Origin: JAYGED01 sp046582565
Lineage (GTDB): Bacteria > Pseudomonadota > Alphaproteobacteria > JAAXGF01
DNA length: 24,073 bases
Reading direction: 5' to 3'
Assembly: GCA_046582565.1 (NCBI GenBank)
Contig: JAYGED010000101.1
Span: 1-24,073 of the forward strand
Of the stretch, positions 7,470 to 14,995 are shown in pieces. Under the pieces are notes generated by a model. That model was not told the origin of the DNA. It searched no databases and saw only the letters and a program-made list of their open reading frames with translations. Position 1 is the stretch's first letter; every line of letters begins with the position of its first letter. The translations under genes and the position numbers were made by a program.

Positions 7470-9743
7470 TCAGAGCAGCCCCATGCGAGTCAATTCGGCC
7501 TTCGCCCCATTATACTCGATATAGCTGGTGACTCCGGTCCCCAGCGCCCGCCTGAAATAGGTCACGGCGGCATCAGGGTTACCTTCGATCAGATAATACT
7601 GGCCGAGATAGAAGAAGACTTCGCAGGCCTTTTGGCGAAGCTGATCGCCAGTGAACGACTCCAGGGTTTTCAACAGGCTCTGGGGGTCGGTTTGCCCGAG
7701 CAAAAGCTTGAAGATTGGCGCCGGCCACCGCGTGGTGTCTATTTTAGCGGCGGTCTTCTCCAGCTCGACCATGCCTTTTGCACCGCTGCGCTCGCGGGCG
7801 AGATAGAGCCAGATGGCGCGATAGGCGTCCGACTGATTGGCGCGCAACAGTATCTCATAATCGTCCGCCGCGAGCTGGTAGTTGCCAAGATAGAACTGAG
7901 CATTGCCGCGATTGTAATAGGCCGGGGCGTAGGACGGCCTGAGTTCGATTGCCTGATCATAATCGGCGACGGAGAGATCGTAGAATCCCTTGCCTTCATA
8001 GGCGATGCCCCGGTTGTTGTAGCCCAACGGATTGTTGGGGGAGAGCAGGATGGCGGTGTCGTAATTGGACAGCGCCTGCTCATAGACACCGAGCGACCGA
8101 TAGGCATTGCCGCGATTGATATAGCCGTCGTAATAGCTCGGATTGAGCGCCAGGGCGGCATCGTAATCAGCGATCGCGGGCTCCAGATTACCGACGGAGC
8201 GCTTCAGATTCCCGCGTTTGCTGTAGCCTTCGTAATCATTCGGGTTGATTTTCAAGGCGGCATTGAAATCGGCCATGGCAAGGTCGTAGAAACCCTTGGC
8301 GGTATATGCAATTCCGCGTTTTTTGAGAACCTCGGGCTCTTTCCCATTGAGAGTTATGGCGCGGCTTAAATCGTTGATGGCGCGATCATGCTGCCCCAGG
8401 GTGAGATAGACCGTCCCGCGCGCCCTGATCGCCTCGAAATGAGCCCGGTCCCGCTCCAGAACGGCGCCGAAATCGGCGATCGCCTGGTCGTAGGACTTTT
8501 TGGCCGAATAGGCGTAGCCGCGATTCATCAAGGCCTCGACCTCGTCGGGAAACTTATGGATGTAGAAGTTGAAATCTGCGATTGCCAGATCGATGAGACC
8601 CTTGGCGAGATAGACGTTGCCGCGCTTCATGAGCAGTGAGAAATCACCGGGCGCTAAACGCATGGCGGCGTTGTAATCGGTGATCGCCAAATCGAAGGCG
8701 CCTAGGGCGCCATGAGCGTCAGCGCGCTTGTTGAGGGCGGCGAAGCTGTTGTCCTCGAGCTTGAGGGCGGCGTTGAAGTCTTCAATTGCGCGTTTGAACT
8801 GGCCACGATTGCCATACGCACCGCCGCGTTTGATATAGTTGGCGGCATCGGTCGGATTGAGCTTGATCGCGGCGCTATAGCGGACGATGTCCTGACTGTC
8901 CTCATCGGCGCCCTCGACGGCCCCTTCAGGCACATAGAAATTTTCGGCGTCGGCTTCGACGAGAACAATGGCGCTGTCGTATTCAGCGCTGCTGTCATCT
9001 TCAGCGGCTTGAACTTCCGGTTCCATCGGTTGTGGCTCCGGCTCCGGCTCCGGCTCTACAGCTGGTACCACCGGCTCCGGCTCTGGCCCTGGTTCTGGCA
9101 CTACAGCCTGTACCACCGGCTCTGGTTCCGGTTCCGGTTCCAAGGGTGCCACCGTGGGCTCAACCATCGGCTCTACTGCAGGTTCCTGCGGTTCGGGGGC
9201 TGCCGGCTCTGGTTCGATGACCACCTCGACGACCACTTCAGGCGCCGCTGCAATTTTTTCATCGGCCGCCGCCTGGTCGGTATAGCTTTGAAGCGCATAG
9301 GCGATTTCGCGCCCTTTGAGCGCTTTGACGTGATCCCCTTTAATACTGATGGCGGCATTGAAGTCGGTGATCGCCTGTTCGACGAAGCCGAACTCCATAT
9401 AGGCATAGCCGCGATTGGCGAGGGCCGGATAATGGTTGGGCTTTTGTTCGAGGGCCGCGCTGAAATCGGCGATGGCGAGTTCGTAGAGACCCTTTTCGTG
9501 GAACGCCAGCCCCCGATTGTTCAGGACGAACACCAGGTTTTGCGATGACAGATCGCCGGCGTCCATGGCCTTGGTATAGAGGTGGATCGCTTTTTCGAGA
9601 TTGCCTGTACTCTGCGCTTTGAGCGCATCATAGGCATCATCGAAAGCACCGGCCTGAACCGCAGCCGGCATACCCATGAGGAGAATCGCGACCAGCAACC
9701 AACGAACCATAGAAGAATTCCATTTCTTTTTAGCAACGACCAC
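7470..9743 (-). CDS. Secreted tetratricopeptide-repeat protein with Pro/Glu-rich linker
   Basis: A 757-residue protein from GTG 9743, or 746 from the ATG at 9710 (MVRWLLVAILLMG), which alone would give a tidy signal peptide; I cannot decide between them. Cleavage is likely after AVQA. Three TPR units occupy about 35-140, then a low-complexity linker of about 150-285 with PEPEPEPVV-type repeats, then about ten consecutive 34-residue TPRs with very regular NRGxAYxxKGxYDxAIADF units. The last 110 residues form a distinct C-terminal domain (DTTRWPAPIFKLLLGQ, FFYLGQYYLIEGN) seen at the end of other alphaproteobacterial TPR proteins. It probably acts as a periplasmic or envelope scaffold; partners are unknown. 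It is first in a likely operon with the HTH-PBP regulator and PLP enzyme, and divergent from moaA. Confidence 0.87.
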   Translation of the reverse strand: MVVAKKKWNSSMVRWLLVAILLMGMPAAVQAGAFDDAYDALKAQSTGNLEKAIHLYTKAMDAGDLSSQNLVFVLNNRGLAFHEKGLYELAIADFSAALEQKPNHYPALANRGYAYMEFGFVEQAITDFNAAISIKGDHVKALKGREIAYALQSYTDQAAADEKIAAAPEVVVEVVIEPEPAAPEPQEPAVEPMVEPTVAPLEPEPEPEPVVQAVVPEPGPEPEPVVPAVEPEPEPEPQPMEPEVQAAEDDSSAEYDSAIVLVEADAENFYVPEGAVEGADEDSQDIVRYSAAIKLNPTDAANYIKRGGAYGNRGQFKRAIEDFNAALKLEDNSFAALNKRADAHGALGAFDLAITDYNAAMRLAPGDFSLLMKRGNVYLAKGLIDLAIADFNFYIHKFPDEVEALMNRGYAYSAKKSYDQAIADFGAVLERDRAHFEAIRARGTVYLTLGQHDRAINDLSRAITLNGKEPEVLKKRGIAYTAKGFYDLAMADFNAALKINPNDYEGYSKRGNLKRSVGNLEPAIADYDAALALNPSYYDGYINRGNAYRSLGVYEQALSNYDTAILLSPNNPLGYNNRGIAYEGKGFYDLSVADYDQAIELRPSYAPAYYNRGNAQFYLGNYQLAADDYEILLRANQSDAYRAIWLYLARERSGAKGMVELEKTAAKIDTTRWPAPIFKLLLGQTDPQSLLKTLESFTGDQLRQKACEVFFYLGQYYLIEGNPDAAVTYFRRALGTGVTSYIEYNGAKAELTRMGLL
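9020..9200. repeat. 45-bp tandem repeat encoding the Pro/Glu linker
   Basis: Two clear copies of a 45-bp unit begin at 9056 (CTACAGCTGGTACCACCGG) and 9101 (CTACAGCCTGTACCACCGG), flanked by runs of GGCTCC/GGTTCC. In the TPR protein this encodes a 15-residue repeat of the form PEPEP-VV-AV. It is a length-variable low-complexity coding repeat. Confidence 0.7.
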
Positions 9744-9886
9744 AGGCGCCCCGCGATCCGCGCCTATTGGTTTTTAGCCGGTTGCCGGCGATGCGTCGAG
9801 CAGGCTTTAAAGGCTCTGCTCTTGCCGATGACGGTTTTTGTACCTAGATTTCAGGGAGTGGATAAATTCAGTATCCCGCCATGGCT

Positions 9887-9900
9887 TTGATGTGGATCAT
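9887..9900. promoter_or_regulatory. FNR-like box upstream of moaA
   Basis: TTGATGTGGATCAT matches the FNR/FixK consensus TTGAT-N4-ATCAA at nine of ten defined positions. Its centre (9893.5) lies 41-42 bases from a position near 9935. That would place a weak -10 (TTACAT, 9923-9928) exactly where a class II FNR-activated promoter needs it, with moaA starting at 9967. It could also act on the divergent TPR operon. Confidence 0.55.
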
Positions 9901-9902
9901 GC

Positions 9903-9935
9903 TGTTACACTGGGGCGTGGTGTTACATTGGCGCG
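9903..9935 (+). repeat. Tandem direct repeat in the moaA promoter
   Basis: Two 15-base copies, TGTTACACTGGGGCG (9903-9917) and TGTTACATTGGCGCG (9921-9935), agree at 13 positions and start 18 bases apart. They lie between the FNR-like box and moaA. They could be adjacent operator sites for a second regulator, or chance in a short promoter. Confidence 0.5.
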
Positions 9936-9966
9936 GTGCGAAACTGTAAGGTTGAGGTTATTTAAG

Positions 9967-10959
9967 ATGATCGATCCGTTTGGTAGGGAAATCAGTTATC
10001 TGCGCGTGTCGGTAACCGACCGCTGTGATTTCCGTTGTTTCTATTGCATGTCGGAAGACATGACCTTCCTGCCCAAGGCCGAACTGTTGACCCTCGAGGA
10101 ACTCGACCGCTTGTGCGGCGCCTTTGTCGGGCTCGGCGTGCGCAAGATTCGCCTGACTGGCGGCGAGCCGCTGGTGCGCCGCAATGTGATGTGGTTCGTG
10201 CGCAGCCTCGGGCGGCATCTGCGCAGCGGCGCGCTCGATGAGATCACCCTGACCTCCAACGGTAGCCAACTCGCGCGCTTCGCCGATGAATTGATCGATT
10301 GTGGCGTGCGCCGGATCAATGTTTCCCTCGACACCCTGGACGCCGACAAGTTCGCCGCCATCACCCGCTGGGGCAAATTCGACAAGGTGATGGGCGGTAT
10401 CGCCGCCGCCAAGAAGGCCGGGCTCGCCATCAAGATCAACATGGTTGCGCTCAAGGGCGTCAATGAAGATGAGATCGACGGCATGTTGCGCTGGTGCGGC
10501 GACGAAGGCTTCGACCTCACCCTGATCGAGACCATGCCCATGGGCGAGATCGACATGGACCGAAACGATCAGTATCTGCCCCTGTCGGTGGTGCGCGGCC
10601 GCCTGGGCGAGAGCTGGTCATTGTCCGACATCGACTATAAGACCGGCGGGCCTGCGCGTTATATGGAAGTCGCCGAGACCGGCGGCCGGCTCGGTTTCAT
10701 CACGCCGCTGACCCATAATTTCTGCGAATCATGCAATCGGGTGCGGCTGACCTGCACGGGCACCCTCTATATGTGCCTGGGCCAGGACGACGCCGCCGAC
10801 CTCCGCGCCCCCTTGCGCGCCAGCGAATGCGATGAGACGCTCATTGCCGCCATCCATGAGGCCATTGGCCGCAAGCCCAAGGGTCACGATTTCATCATCG
10901 ACCGGCGCAGCGGCAACCGCCCCGCCGTCTCCCGCCACATGAGCGTGACCGGCGGTTGA
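9967..10959 (+). CDS. moaA: GTP 3',8-cyclase, molybdenum cofactor biosynthesis
   Basis: A 330-residue radical SAM enzyme that, in the family, converts GTP to the cyclic precursor used by MoaC for molybdopterin synthesis. I start it at ATG 9967 (MIDPFGREISYLRVSVTDRC), with GAGG nine bases upstream; longer in-frame extensions begin in non-coding-looking promoter DNA. The radical SAM cluster ligands are Cys20, Cys24 and Cys27 (CDFRCFYC), followed by RLTGGEPLVR. The second 4Fe-4S cluster ligands are Cys253, Cys256 and Cys270 (NFCESCNRVRLTC...MCLG). The C-terminus ends in Gly-Gly, which is essential in characterised MoaA proteins. No other moa genes are visible. The promoter carries an FNR-like box and a tandem repeat, so regulation by oxygen, and perhaps by a second factor, is likely. 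Confidence 0.96.
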   Translation: MIDPFGREISYLRVSVTDRCDFRCFYCMSEDMTFLPKAELLTLEELDRLCGAFVGLGVRKIRLTGGEPLVRRNVMWFVRSLGRHLRSGALDEITLTSNGSQLARFADELIDCGVRRINVSLDTLDADKFAAITRWGKFDKVMGGIAAAKKAGLAIKINMVALKGVNEDEIDGMLRWCGDEGFDLTLIETMPMGEIDMDRNDQYLPLSVVRGRLGESWSLSDIDYKTGGPARYMEVAETGGRLGFITPLTHNFCESCNRVRLTCTGTLYMCLGQDDAADLRAPLRASECDETLIAAIHEAIGRKPKGHDFIIDRRSGNRPAVSRHMSVTGG

Positions 10960-11039
10960 TTGATCGGCCTCCCCCGCATAGCCCTGTGGCGGTGAAATAA
11001 ACTCCGGATCACAGCGCCCCGCCCGACTCTTAAGGGAAT

Positions 11040-11498
11040 TTAGGGATATATCTGGCTGATGATCTCGGCGACCAGGGCCGGGCGCTCCTCGCCCTCGATC
11101 TCGACGGTGCAGTGAGACGTGATGCGCGCGCCATCCTCCGCGACCGCCTCGACGGAGGCGATGGTCAGGCGTAAGCGCAGGCGCGACCCCACGGCCACGC
11201 TGTTGATAAAGCGGATGCGGTTGGCGCCGTAGTTGAGGCTCCGCCCCAGGTTGGTGACGCGATAGGTCTGGTTGATCAGGCGGGGCAGCAAGGACAGGGT
11301 GAGATAGCCGTGAGCGATGGTGGCGCCGCCCGGCAAGTCGTGCTTGGCGCGCTCCACATCCACATGGATCCATTGGTGATCGTCGGTCGCTGATGCGAAC
11401 TTGTCGATCATCGCCTGGTCGATCACAAGCCAATCGCTGGGCGCCAGTTCCTGCCCCGTATGGTCTGCGAGGTCTTGGGGGTAATCAACGACGAGCAT
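11040..11498 (-). CDS. MaoC-like (R)-specific enoyl-CoA hydratase, NodN type
   Basis: A 152-residue single hot-dog-fold protein. The catalytic motif of the MaoC family is present: Asp40-x4-His45 in ATDDHQWIHVD, followed by GGATIAHGYLTLSLLP at about 57-72, and a conserved LNYGANRIRF strand. Single-domain members of this size hydrate trans-2-enoyl-CoA, and the NodN branch has been linked to acyl modification, but no substrate can be read from the sequence. AAGG lies 5-8 bases upstream of the ATG. It begins 15 bases after the end of the secreted-protein gene upstream, on the same strand, so the two are probably cotranscribed. The gap to moaA (10960-11039) shows no convincing terminator. Confidence 0.9.
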   Translation of the reverse strand: MLVVDYPQDLADHTGQELAPSDWLVIDQAMIDKFASATDDHQWIHVDVERAKHDLPGGATIAHGYLTLSLLPRLINQTYRVTNLGRSLNYGANRIRFINSVAVGSRLRLRLTIASVEAVAEDGARITSHCTVEIEGEERPALVAEIISQIYP

Positions 11499-11513
11499 GA
11501 ATAACCTTGGGCA

Positions 11514-11993
11514 TTATTTCAAAATTACCTGATGGGTGAATTTATCGCCGTCCGAGATCGTGATTTGTGCGAATCCGAGCAGCTTGGCGAGATCGAAGAA
11601 GGTAAGGAAATCCGCCAGGCCGAGTTCTCGCAGCAAGGGTGTCGTGCGGGCAATCGCGGTGAGTTGCGCAAGCAGGGCGCGGGCGCGGTAGATGGTGTCG
11701 ATAAAATCATCCTCAAGGGCGACAATAATCATCTTTTCGGCTTGCTCGCCCTTGGCGTAGATCACGAAGCGGGGTGCATAGGGCAGGCTCAATCTGTTCT
11801 GTGTGATGCCGACGATGAACCCCAGACGCATCTTGCGGTTGGCGTCGGCGATGACAATGGTGCGCGCCGTATAGGTCTCAATGGCGCCGGGTGTTGGGTA
11901 GTAATAGCCGGCATGGCGATCACCGGCATGGGCCGGCATAGCCGCGAAAATCAACAGGCTTAACGCCACACAGGCCGCGACAGATTTCATCAT
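11514..11993 (-). CDS. Small secreted protein of unknown function
   Basis: A 159-residue protein with a clear Sec signal peptide (MMKSVAACVALSLLIFAA, cleavage after PAHA), then DRHAGYYYP, a mixed alpha/beta body and a C-terminus ending FTHQVILK. I see no Cys in the mature part, no lipobox and no membrane segment after the signal, so a periplasmic location is likely. I recall similar alphaproteobacterial proteins near nadK and moaA carrying the annotation 'molybdopterin-guanine dinucleotide biosynthesis protein A'. That name cannot be right for this sequence: it has a signal peptide and no MobA nucleotide-binding loop. The function is unknown. It is divergent from nadK across a gap of about 150 bases and cotranscribed with the MaoC-like gene. 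Confidence 0.75.
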   Translation of the reverse strand: MMKSVAACVALSLLIFAAMPAHAGDRHAGYYYPTPGAIETYTARTIVIADANRKMRLGFIVGITQNRLSLPYAPRFVIYAKGEQAEKMIIVALEDDFIDTIYRARALLAQLTAIARTTPLLRELGLADFLTFFDLAKLLGFAQITISDGDKFTHQVILK

Positions 11994-12071
11994 ATTCGAG
12001 AGTTCCCCGTAATTTTGTCGTCGAGTGTGCGGGTTCGTAAGAATTTTGTCACCTTTGAATGCAAAACCCCC

Positions 12072-12100
12072 TTAGCGTCCATGATGCTCAAGGCTATACT
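12072..12100 (+). promoter_or_regulatory. Candidate nadK promoter
   Basis: TATACT at 12095-12100 is a good -10 hexamer. A weak -35 (TTAGCG, 12072-12077) lies 17 bases upstream of it. The implied leader of about 35 bases contains AAGGA at 12131-12135, six bases before ATG 12142, which supports that start over the TTG at 12100. Confidence 0.4.
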
Positions 12101-12141
12101 TGCCTACGAGTAAGGCTGCGATAAAAGTAAAAGGATCTGCC

Positions 12142-12909
12142 ATGGCTTACGAGAAGGTTGCTTTCGTCGCCAGCGGCTCGCCAAGAGCCCAGGAAGCGCT
12201 CGAGCTGTTGCGTACACGCTACGGCGGGGCCAACCCGGAGGAAGCCGATGTGATCGTTGCCTTGGGCGGCGACGGTTTCATCCTGGAGACCCTCCATAAA
12301 TTTATCGAGCGCAAGGTGCCGATCTACGGCATGAATCGCGGCACCGTCGGCTTCCTGATGAATGAGTTCCGCGAAGAAAACCTGCTGAAACATCTCGACG
12401 AGGCAGAGGAAACCATCCTCAACCCGCTCCAGATGATTGCCCATTGCGCTGATGGAACAAAGGTCAAGGCGTTGGCCATCAACGAGGTTTCCATGCTGCG
12501 GCAATCCCGCCAGGCATCGAAAATTCAAATCAGTGTTGACGGCAAAGTGCGCATCCCCGAGCTGGTCTGCGACGGTGTGCTGGTGGCCACGGCGGCGGGC
12601 AGTACCGCCTATAACCTATCGGCGCATGGTCCGATCATACCGGTCGGCTCGGACCTCATGACCCTGACGCCGATCAGTGCCTTCAGGCCCCGGCGCTGGC
12701 GCGGCGCCCTGTTGCCCGCCCAGGCCAAGATCGAATTCGAAATTCTCGAACATGAAAAACGGCCGGTCAGTGCCGTGGCCGATTCCACCGAGGCCCGAAA
12801 TGTTCTGAGCGTGACGGTGGAGGAGCGCCGCGACGTCTCCCTGACCATCCTGTTCGACCCCGAACACAACCTCGCCGACCGCATCCTCAACGAGCAGTTC
12901 ACGCCCTAG
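12142..12909 (+). CDS. nadK: NAD kinase
   Basis: A 255-residue ATP-NAD kinase that makes NADP+ in the cytoplasm. I start it at ATG 12142 (MAYEKVAFVASG), preceded by AAGGA at ideal spacing. Family motifs are intact: ALGGDGFIL with the catalytic Asp at about residue 44-45, YGMNRGTVGFLM, INEVSMLRQ (the NE/D substrate motif), and the Gly-rich VATAAGSTAYNLSAHGPIIP. The length is typical of the shorter alphaproteobacterial enzymes. The stop codon directly abuts the ATG of the nucleotidyltransferase-like gene, so the two are almost certainly one transcript. Confidence 0.95.
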   Translation: MAYEKVAFVASGSPRAQEALELLRTRYGGANPEEADVIVALGGDGFILETLHKFIERKVPIYGMNRGTVGFLMNEFREENLLKHLDEAEETILNPLQMIAHCADGTKVKALAINEVSMLRQSRQASKIQISVDGKVRIPELVCDGVLVATAAGSTAYNLSAHGPIIPVGSDLMTLTPISAFRPRRWRGALLPAQAKIEFEILEHEKRPVSAVADSTEARNVLSVTVEERRDVSLTILFDPEHNLADRILNEQFTP

Positions 12910-13482
12910 ATGGATTCAGCAGGGGACGTGCTGCGACTTATTGCCGGCGACCCCTGGCGAAGGTGCATTTTGGAAACGGTACGCGCCCTGGAGCTGCCTG
13001 ATAGCTGGGTCGGCGCCGGTTTCGTCCGCGCCCTGGTCTGGGACCATCTGCACGGATACAGCGAGGCGACGCCGCTCGACGATGTTGACGTGGTCTATTA
13101 TGACGCCGACCGCACCGACCGGCAGGTCGAACGGCGTCATGAGGAGCGATTGGCGGATCTTTGGCCCGCTGATCAGAGGTTGGTTCCCTGGTCGGTCAAA
13201 AACCAGGCCCGCATGCATGTACGGAACGGCGACGCGCCCTACCGGGACACCGCTGACGCTCTGTGTCACTGGCTTGAGACGCCGACCGCCGTGGCGGTGC
13301 GCATGGACCCTGCGGGAGCCCTTCAATTGCTGGCGCCGCTCGGTGTCGATGACCTGCTCGCCATGCGTATCGCGCCGACCCCCCATGCGCAGAATCGGCG
13401 CTTAGGAGCTTACCGCAAACGCGTGCTCAGCAAACCCTGGGCGCGCCAGTGGCCGAAACTAGAGGTGATTAATCCTGCCTAG
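12910..13482 (+). CDS. Nucleotidyltransferase-like protein (NTP_transf_6 / COG3575 type)
   Basis: A 190-residue protein of the family often annotated as nucleotidyltransferase family protein. The fold signature is GAGFVRALVWDHLHGY at about 35-50, followed by the acidic pair Asp58 and Asp60 in PLDDVDVVYYD, resembling the metal-binding motif of polymerase-beta-type nucleotidyltransferases. The remainder, including SVKNQARMH and YRDTADALCHW, is conserved in the family as I remember it. Substrate and role are unknown. It starts immediately after the nadK stop with no gap, so translation is probably coupled. Its stop TAG shares a CTAG palindrome with the restored stop of the convergent four-cysteine gene. 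Confidence 0.82.
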   Translation: MDSAGDVLRLIAGDPWRRCILETVRALELPDSWVGAGFVRALVWDHLHGYSEATPLDDVDVVYYDADRTDRQVERRHEERLADLWPADQRLVPWSVKNQARMHVRNGDAPYRDTADALCHWLETPTAVAVRMDPAGALQLLAPLGVDDLLAMRIAPTPHAQNRRLGAYRKRVLSKPWARQWPKLEVINPA

Positions 13483-13681
13483 GGGTCTGTCTTCTTCGTC
13501 GACTCGAAATCGCCGCACCAGTCTTCACCCTGGGTGACCGGCCAACTTTGCGTGAGAGCGCTGCTGTGCGGGCGTAGCGATGACAGCCGCCGCGCTTCGA
13601 TTTCTTTTCTTCGACCTTGGATTCGAGTTTCCATATGGGCGCCCAGAACCGGCAATTACCGCAAATTTCATGTTCGTCCAT
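13479..13681 (-). pseudogene. Small four-cysteine (CxxC...C...WCGDF) protein, frameshifted by one base
   Basis: The frame from ATG 13681 reads MDEHEICGNCRFW, then GGCHRYA, and after that turns into an Arg/Ser-rich tail ending at 13469. Shifting frame at the GGG run around 13570-13572 restores a coherent ending: P, then HSSALTQSWPV, then GEDWCGDFESTKK, ending at 13479. The restored protein would be 67 residues with Cys7, Cys10, Cys33 and the Cys of DWCGDF. This matches a common small metal-binding-like family with pattern CxxCxF...GxCxRYxP...WP...DWCGEF. The arithmetic needs exactly one missing base (203 instead of 204), most simply one C lost from a C-run (GCCCCG to GCCCG). It follows hemA by 18 bases, with GAAGG upstream of the ATG. 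It may be a true pseudogene, a sequencing or assembly error, or, less likely, a programmed shift. Function unknown. Confidence 0.8.
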
Positions 13682-13699
13682 GGTGCTTCGCCTTCAGCT

Positions 13700-14911
13700 T
13701 TAGGCCGCGTGTTTTAATTCAAGCGCGTTCCATATTTCGGACAGTGCCGCCACCAGATCGGCCATCATCGCATCCGTATGAGCCGGAGACGGGGTGATGC
13801 GCAGACGCTCGGTGCCGCGCGGCACGGTCGGGTAGTTGATCGGTTGAATATAGATGCCGTAGTTGTCCAGCAGGGTGTCAGTGACCGGCTTGCATTTCAC
13901 CGGGTCACCGATCACAACCGGCACAATGTGAGTCTCCGATTTCATGACCGGCAGGCCGGCCTCGTGCAGCAGGCGCTTGAGGGTCTTTGCGCGCTCCTGA
14001 TGCTGCTCGCGTTCGACGGTGCTTGATTTTAGATGGCGCACCGAGGTCAGGGCGCCGGCGAGCAGTGCCGGGGGCAGCGCCGTGGTGAAGATAAACGACG
14101 AGGCGAAGCTGCGCACCGCGTCGATGATCGCCGTGCTCGAGACAATATAGCCGCCGTGCACACCGAAAGCCTTGGCCAGGGTGCCGTTGATCACCGTGAT
14201 CCGGTCCATAAGCCCACGCGCCTCGGCGACACCGCCGCCGTGGGGGCCATAGAGCCCGACAGCATGGACTTCGTCGAGATAGGTCATGGCGCCGTATTTA
14301 TCCGCCAGATCGCAGAACTCGGCAATCGGGGCGATATCGCCGTCCATGGAATAGACCGATTCAAACAGGATGAATTTAGCCCTGCCGGGCGCGATGTCGG
14401 CCAGGCACTCTTCCAGATGGGCGGGGTCGTTATGGCGGAAGATACGCTTTTCCGCACGGCTGTGGCGGACGCCCTCAATCATCGATGCATGATTCATCGA
14501 GTCCGACAGGATCACGCAATCAGGTAGCATGGCGGCCAGGGTCGAGATCGAAGCGAGGTTCGCCACATAGCCCGAGGTAAACACCAGGGCCGCCGGTTTA
14601 TCGTGAAGATCGGCCAGCTCGCTCTCAAGCTCGACCAGGGGATGTGACGTGCCGGCGATATTGCGTGTGCCACCGGCGCCGGCGCCGTATTCCTCGATCG
14701 CTGTGGTTATGGCTTCCAGAACGGCCGGATGCTGACCCATACAGAGATAGTCGTTCAAGCACCAGATGACGATATCGCGCTGATATTCCCTATCGTAGTT
14801 GGTTGCGTATGGGAATTGTCCAGCATGGCGAGCCAATTCGGCGAAAACTCGGTAACGTCCCTCTTGTTTGAAGCCGTTGACCTTATCCGCGAAAAAGCCT
14901 TCGTAATCCAT
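13700..14911 (-). CDS. hemA: 5-aminolevulinate synthase
   Basis: A 403-residue PLP enzyme of the alpha-oxoamine synthase family, almost the same length as Rhodobacter HemA. It condenses glycine and succinyl-CoA to 5-aminolevulinate, the first step of the C4 haem/tetrapyrrole route typical of alphaproteobacteria. Seen directly: MDYEGFFADKVNGFKQEGRYR at the N-terminus, WCLNDYLCMGQHP, GAGAGGTRNIAGTSH, the PLP-contacting Asp213/His216 in LDEVHAVGLYG, and Schiff-base Lys247 in NGTLAKAFGVHGGY. A strong GGGGGT ribosome site lies a few bases before the ATG. Upstream there is a perfect TATAAT -10 and an FNR-like box, consistent with the oxygen control of hemA known in Rhodobacter. Confidence 0.97.
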   Translation of the reverse strand: MDYEGFFADKVNGFKQEGRYRVFAELARHAGQFPYATNYDREYQRDIVIWCLNDYLCMGQHPAVLEAITTAIEEYGAGAGGTRNIAGTSHPLVELESELADLHDKPAALVFTSGYVANLASISTLAAMLPDCVILSDSMNHASMIEGVRHSRAEKRIFRHNDPAHLEECLADIAPGRAKFILFESVYSMDGDIAPIAEFCDLADKYGAMTYLDEVHAVGLYGPHGGGVAEARGLMDRITVINGTLAKAFGVHGGYIVSSTAIIDAVRSFASSFIFTTALPPALLAGALTSVRHLKSSTVEREQHQERAKTLKRLLHEAGLPVMKSETHIVPVVIGDPVKCKPVTDTLLDNYGIYIQPINYPTVPRGTERLRITPSPAHTDAMMADLVAALSEIWNALELKHAA

Positions 14912-14953
14912 ATTGACCCCCAGATTGAAGCGAACTTAGCTTGGGTTTACACT

Positions 14954-14959
14954 ATTATA
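14954..14959 (-). promoter_or_regulatory. Candidate -10 of the hemA promoter
   Basis: Read on the minus strand, 14959-14954 is a perfect TATAAT, in an AT-rich island, with hemA starting at 14911. The -35 region 17 bases upstream (AGTCTT) is poor, as expected for an activator-dependent promoter. The FNR-like box centre would be near -55 from the implied start site. Confidence 0.45.
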
Positions 14960-14995
14960 GTTAATTAAAAACTACCAAGACTGAGTTATGAGTTC

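Noticed and set aside
9020..9200. Tandem repeats that could suggest a CRISPR array
   Set aside because: The 45-bp units have no spacers, are in frame, and encode a Pro/Glu linker inside a TPR protein.
8712..9548. 278-residue plus-strand open frame opposite the TPR gene
   Set aside because: Its repetitive sequence is the complement of TPR and Pro/Glu repeats, so it is a shadow.
9838..9966. N-terminal extension of moaA
   Set aside because: This stretch holds the FNR-like box and tandem repeat, and ATG 9967 gives the standard MoaA N-terminus with a ribosome site.
10960..11039. Possible terminator between moaA and the MaoC-like gene
   Set aside because: Only a 5-base stem with a long loop (CTGTG/CACAG) is present and there is no T-run.
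13534..13797. Plus-strand open frame across the hemA/four-cysteine gene junction
   Set aside because: No family features; explained by hemA and the frameshifted gene on the minus strand.
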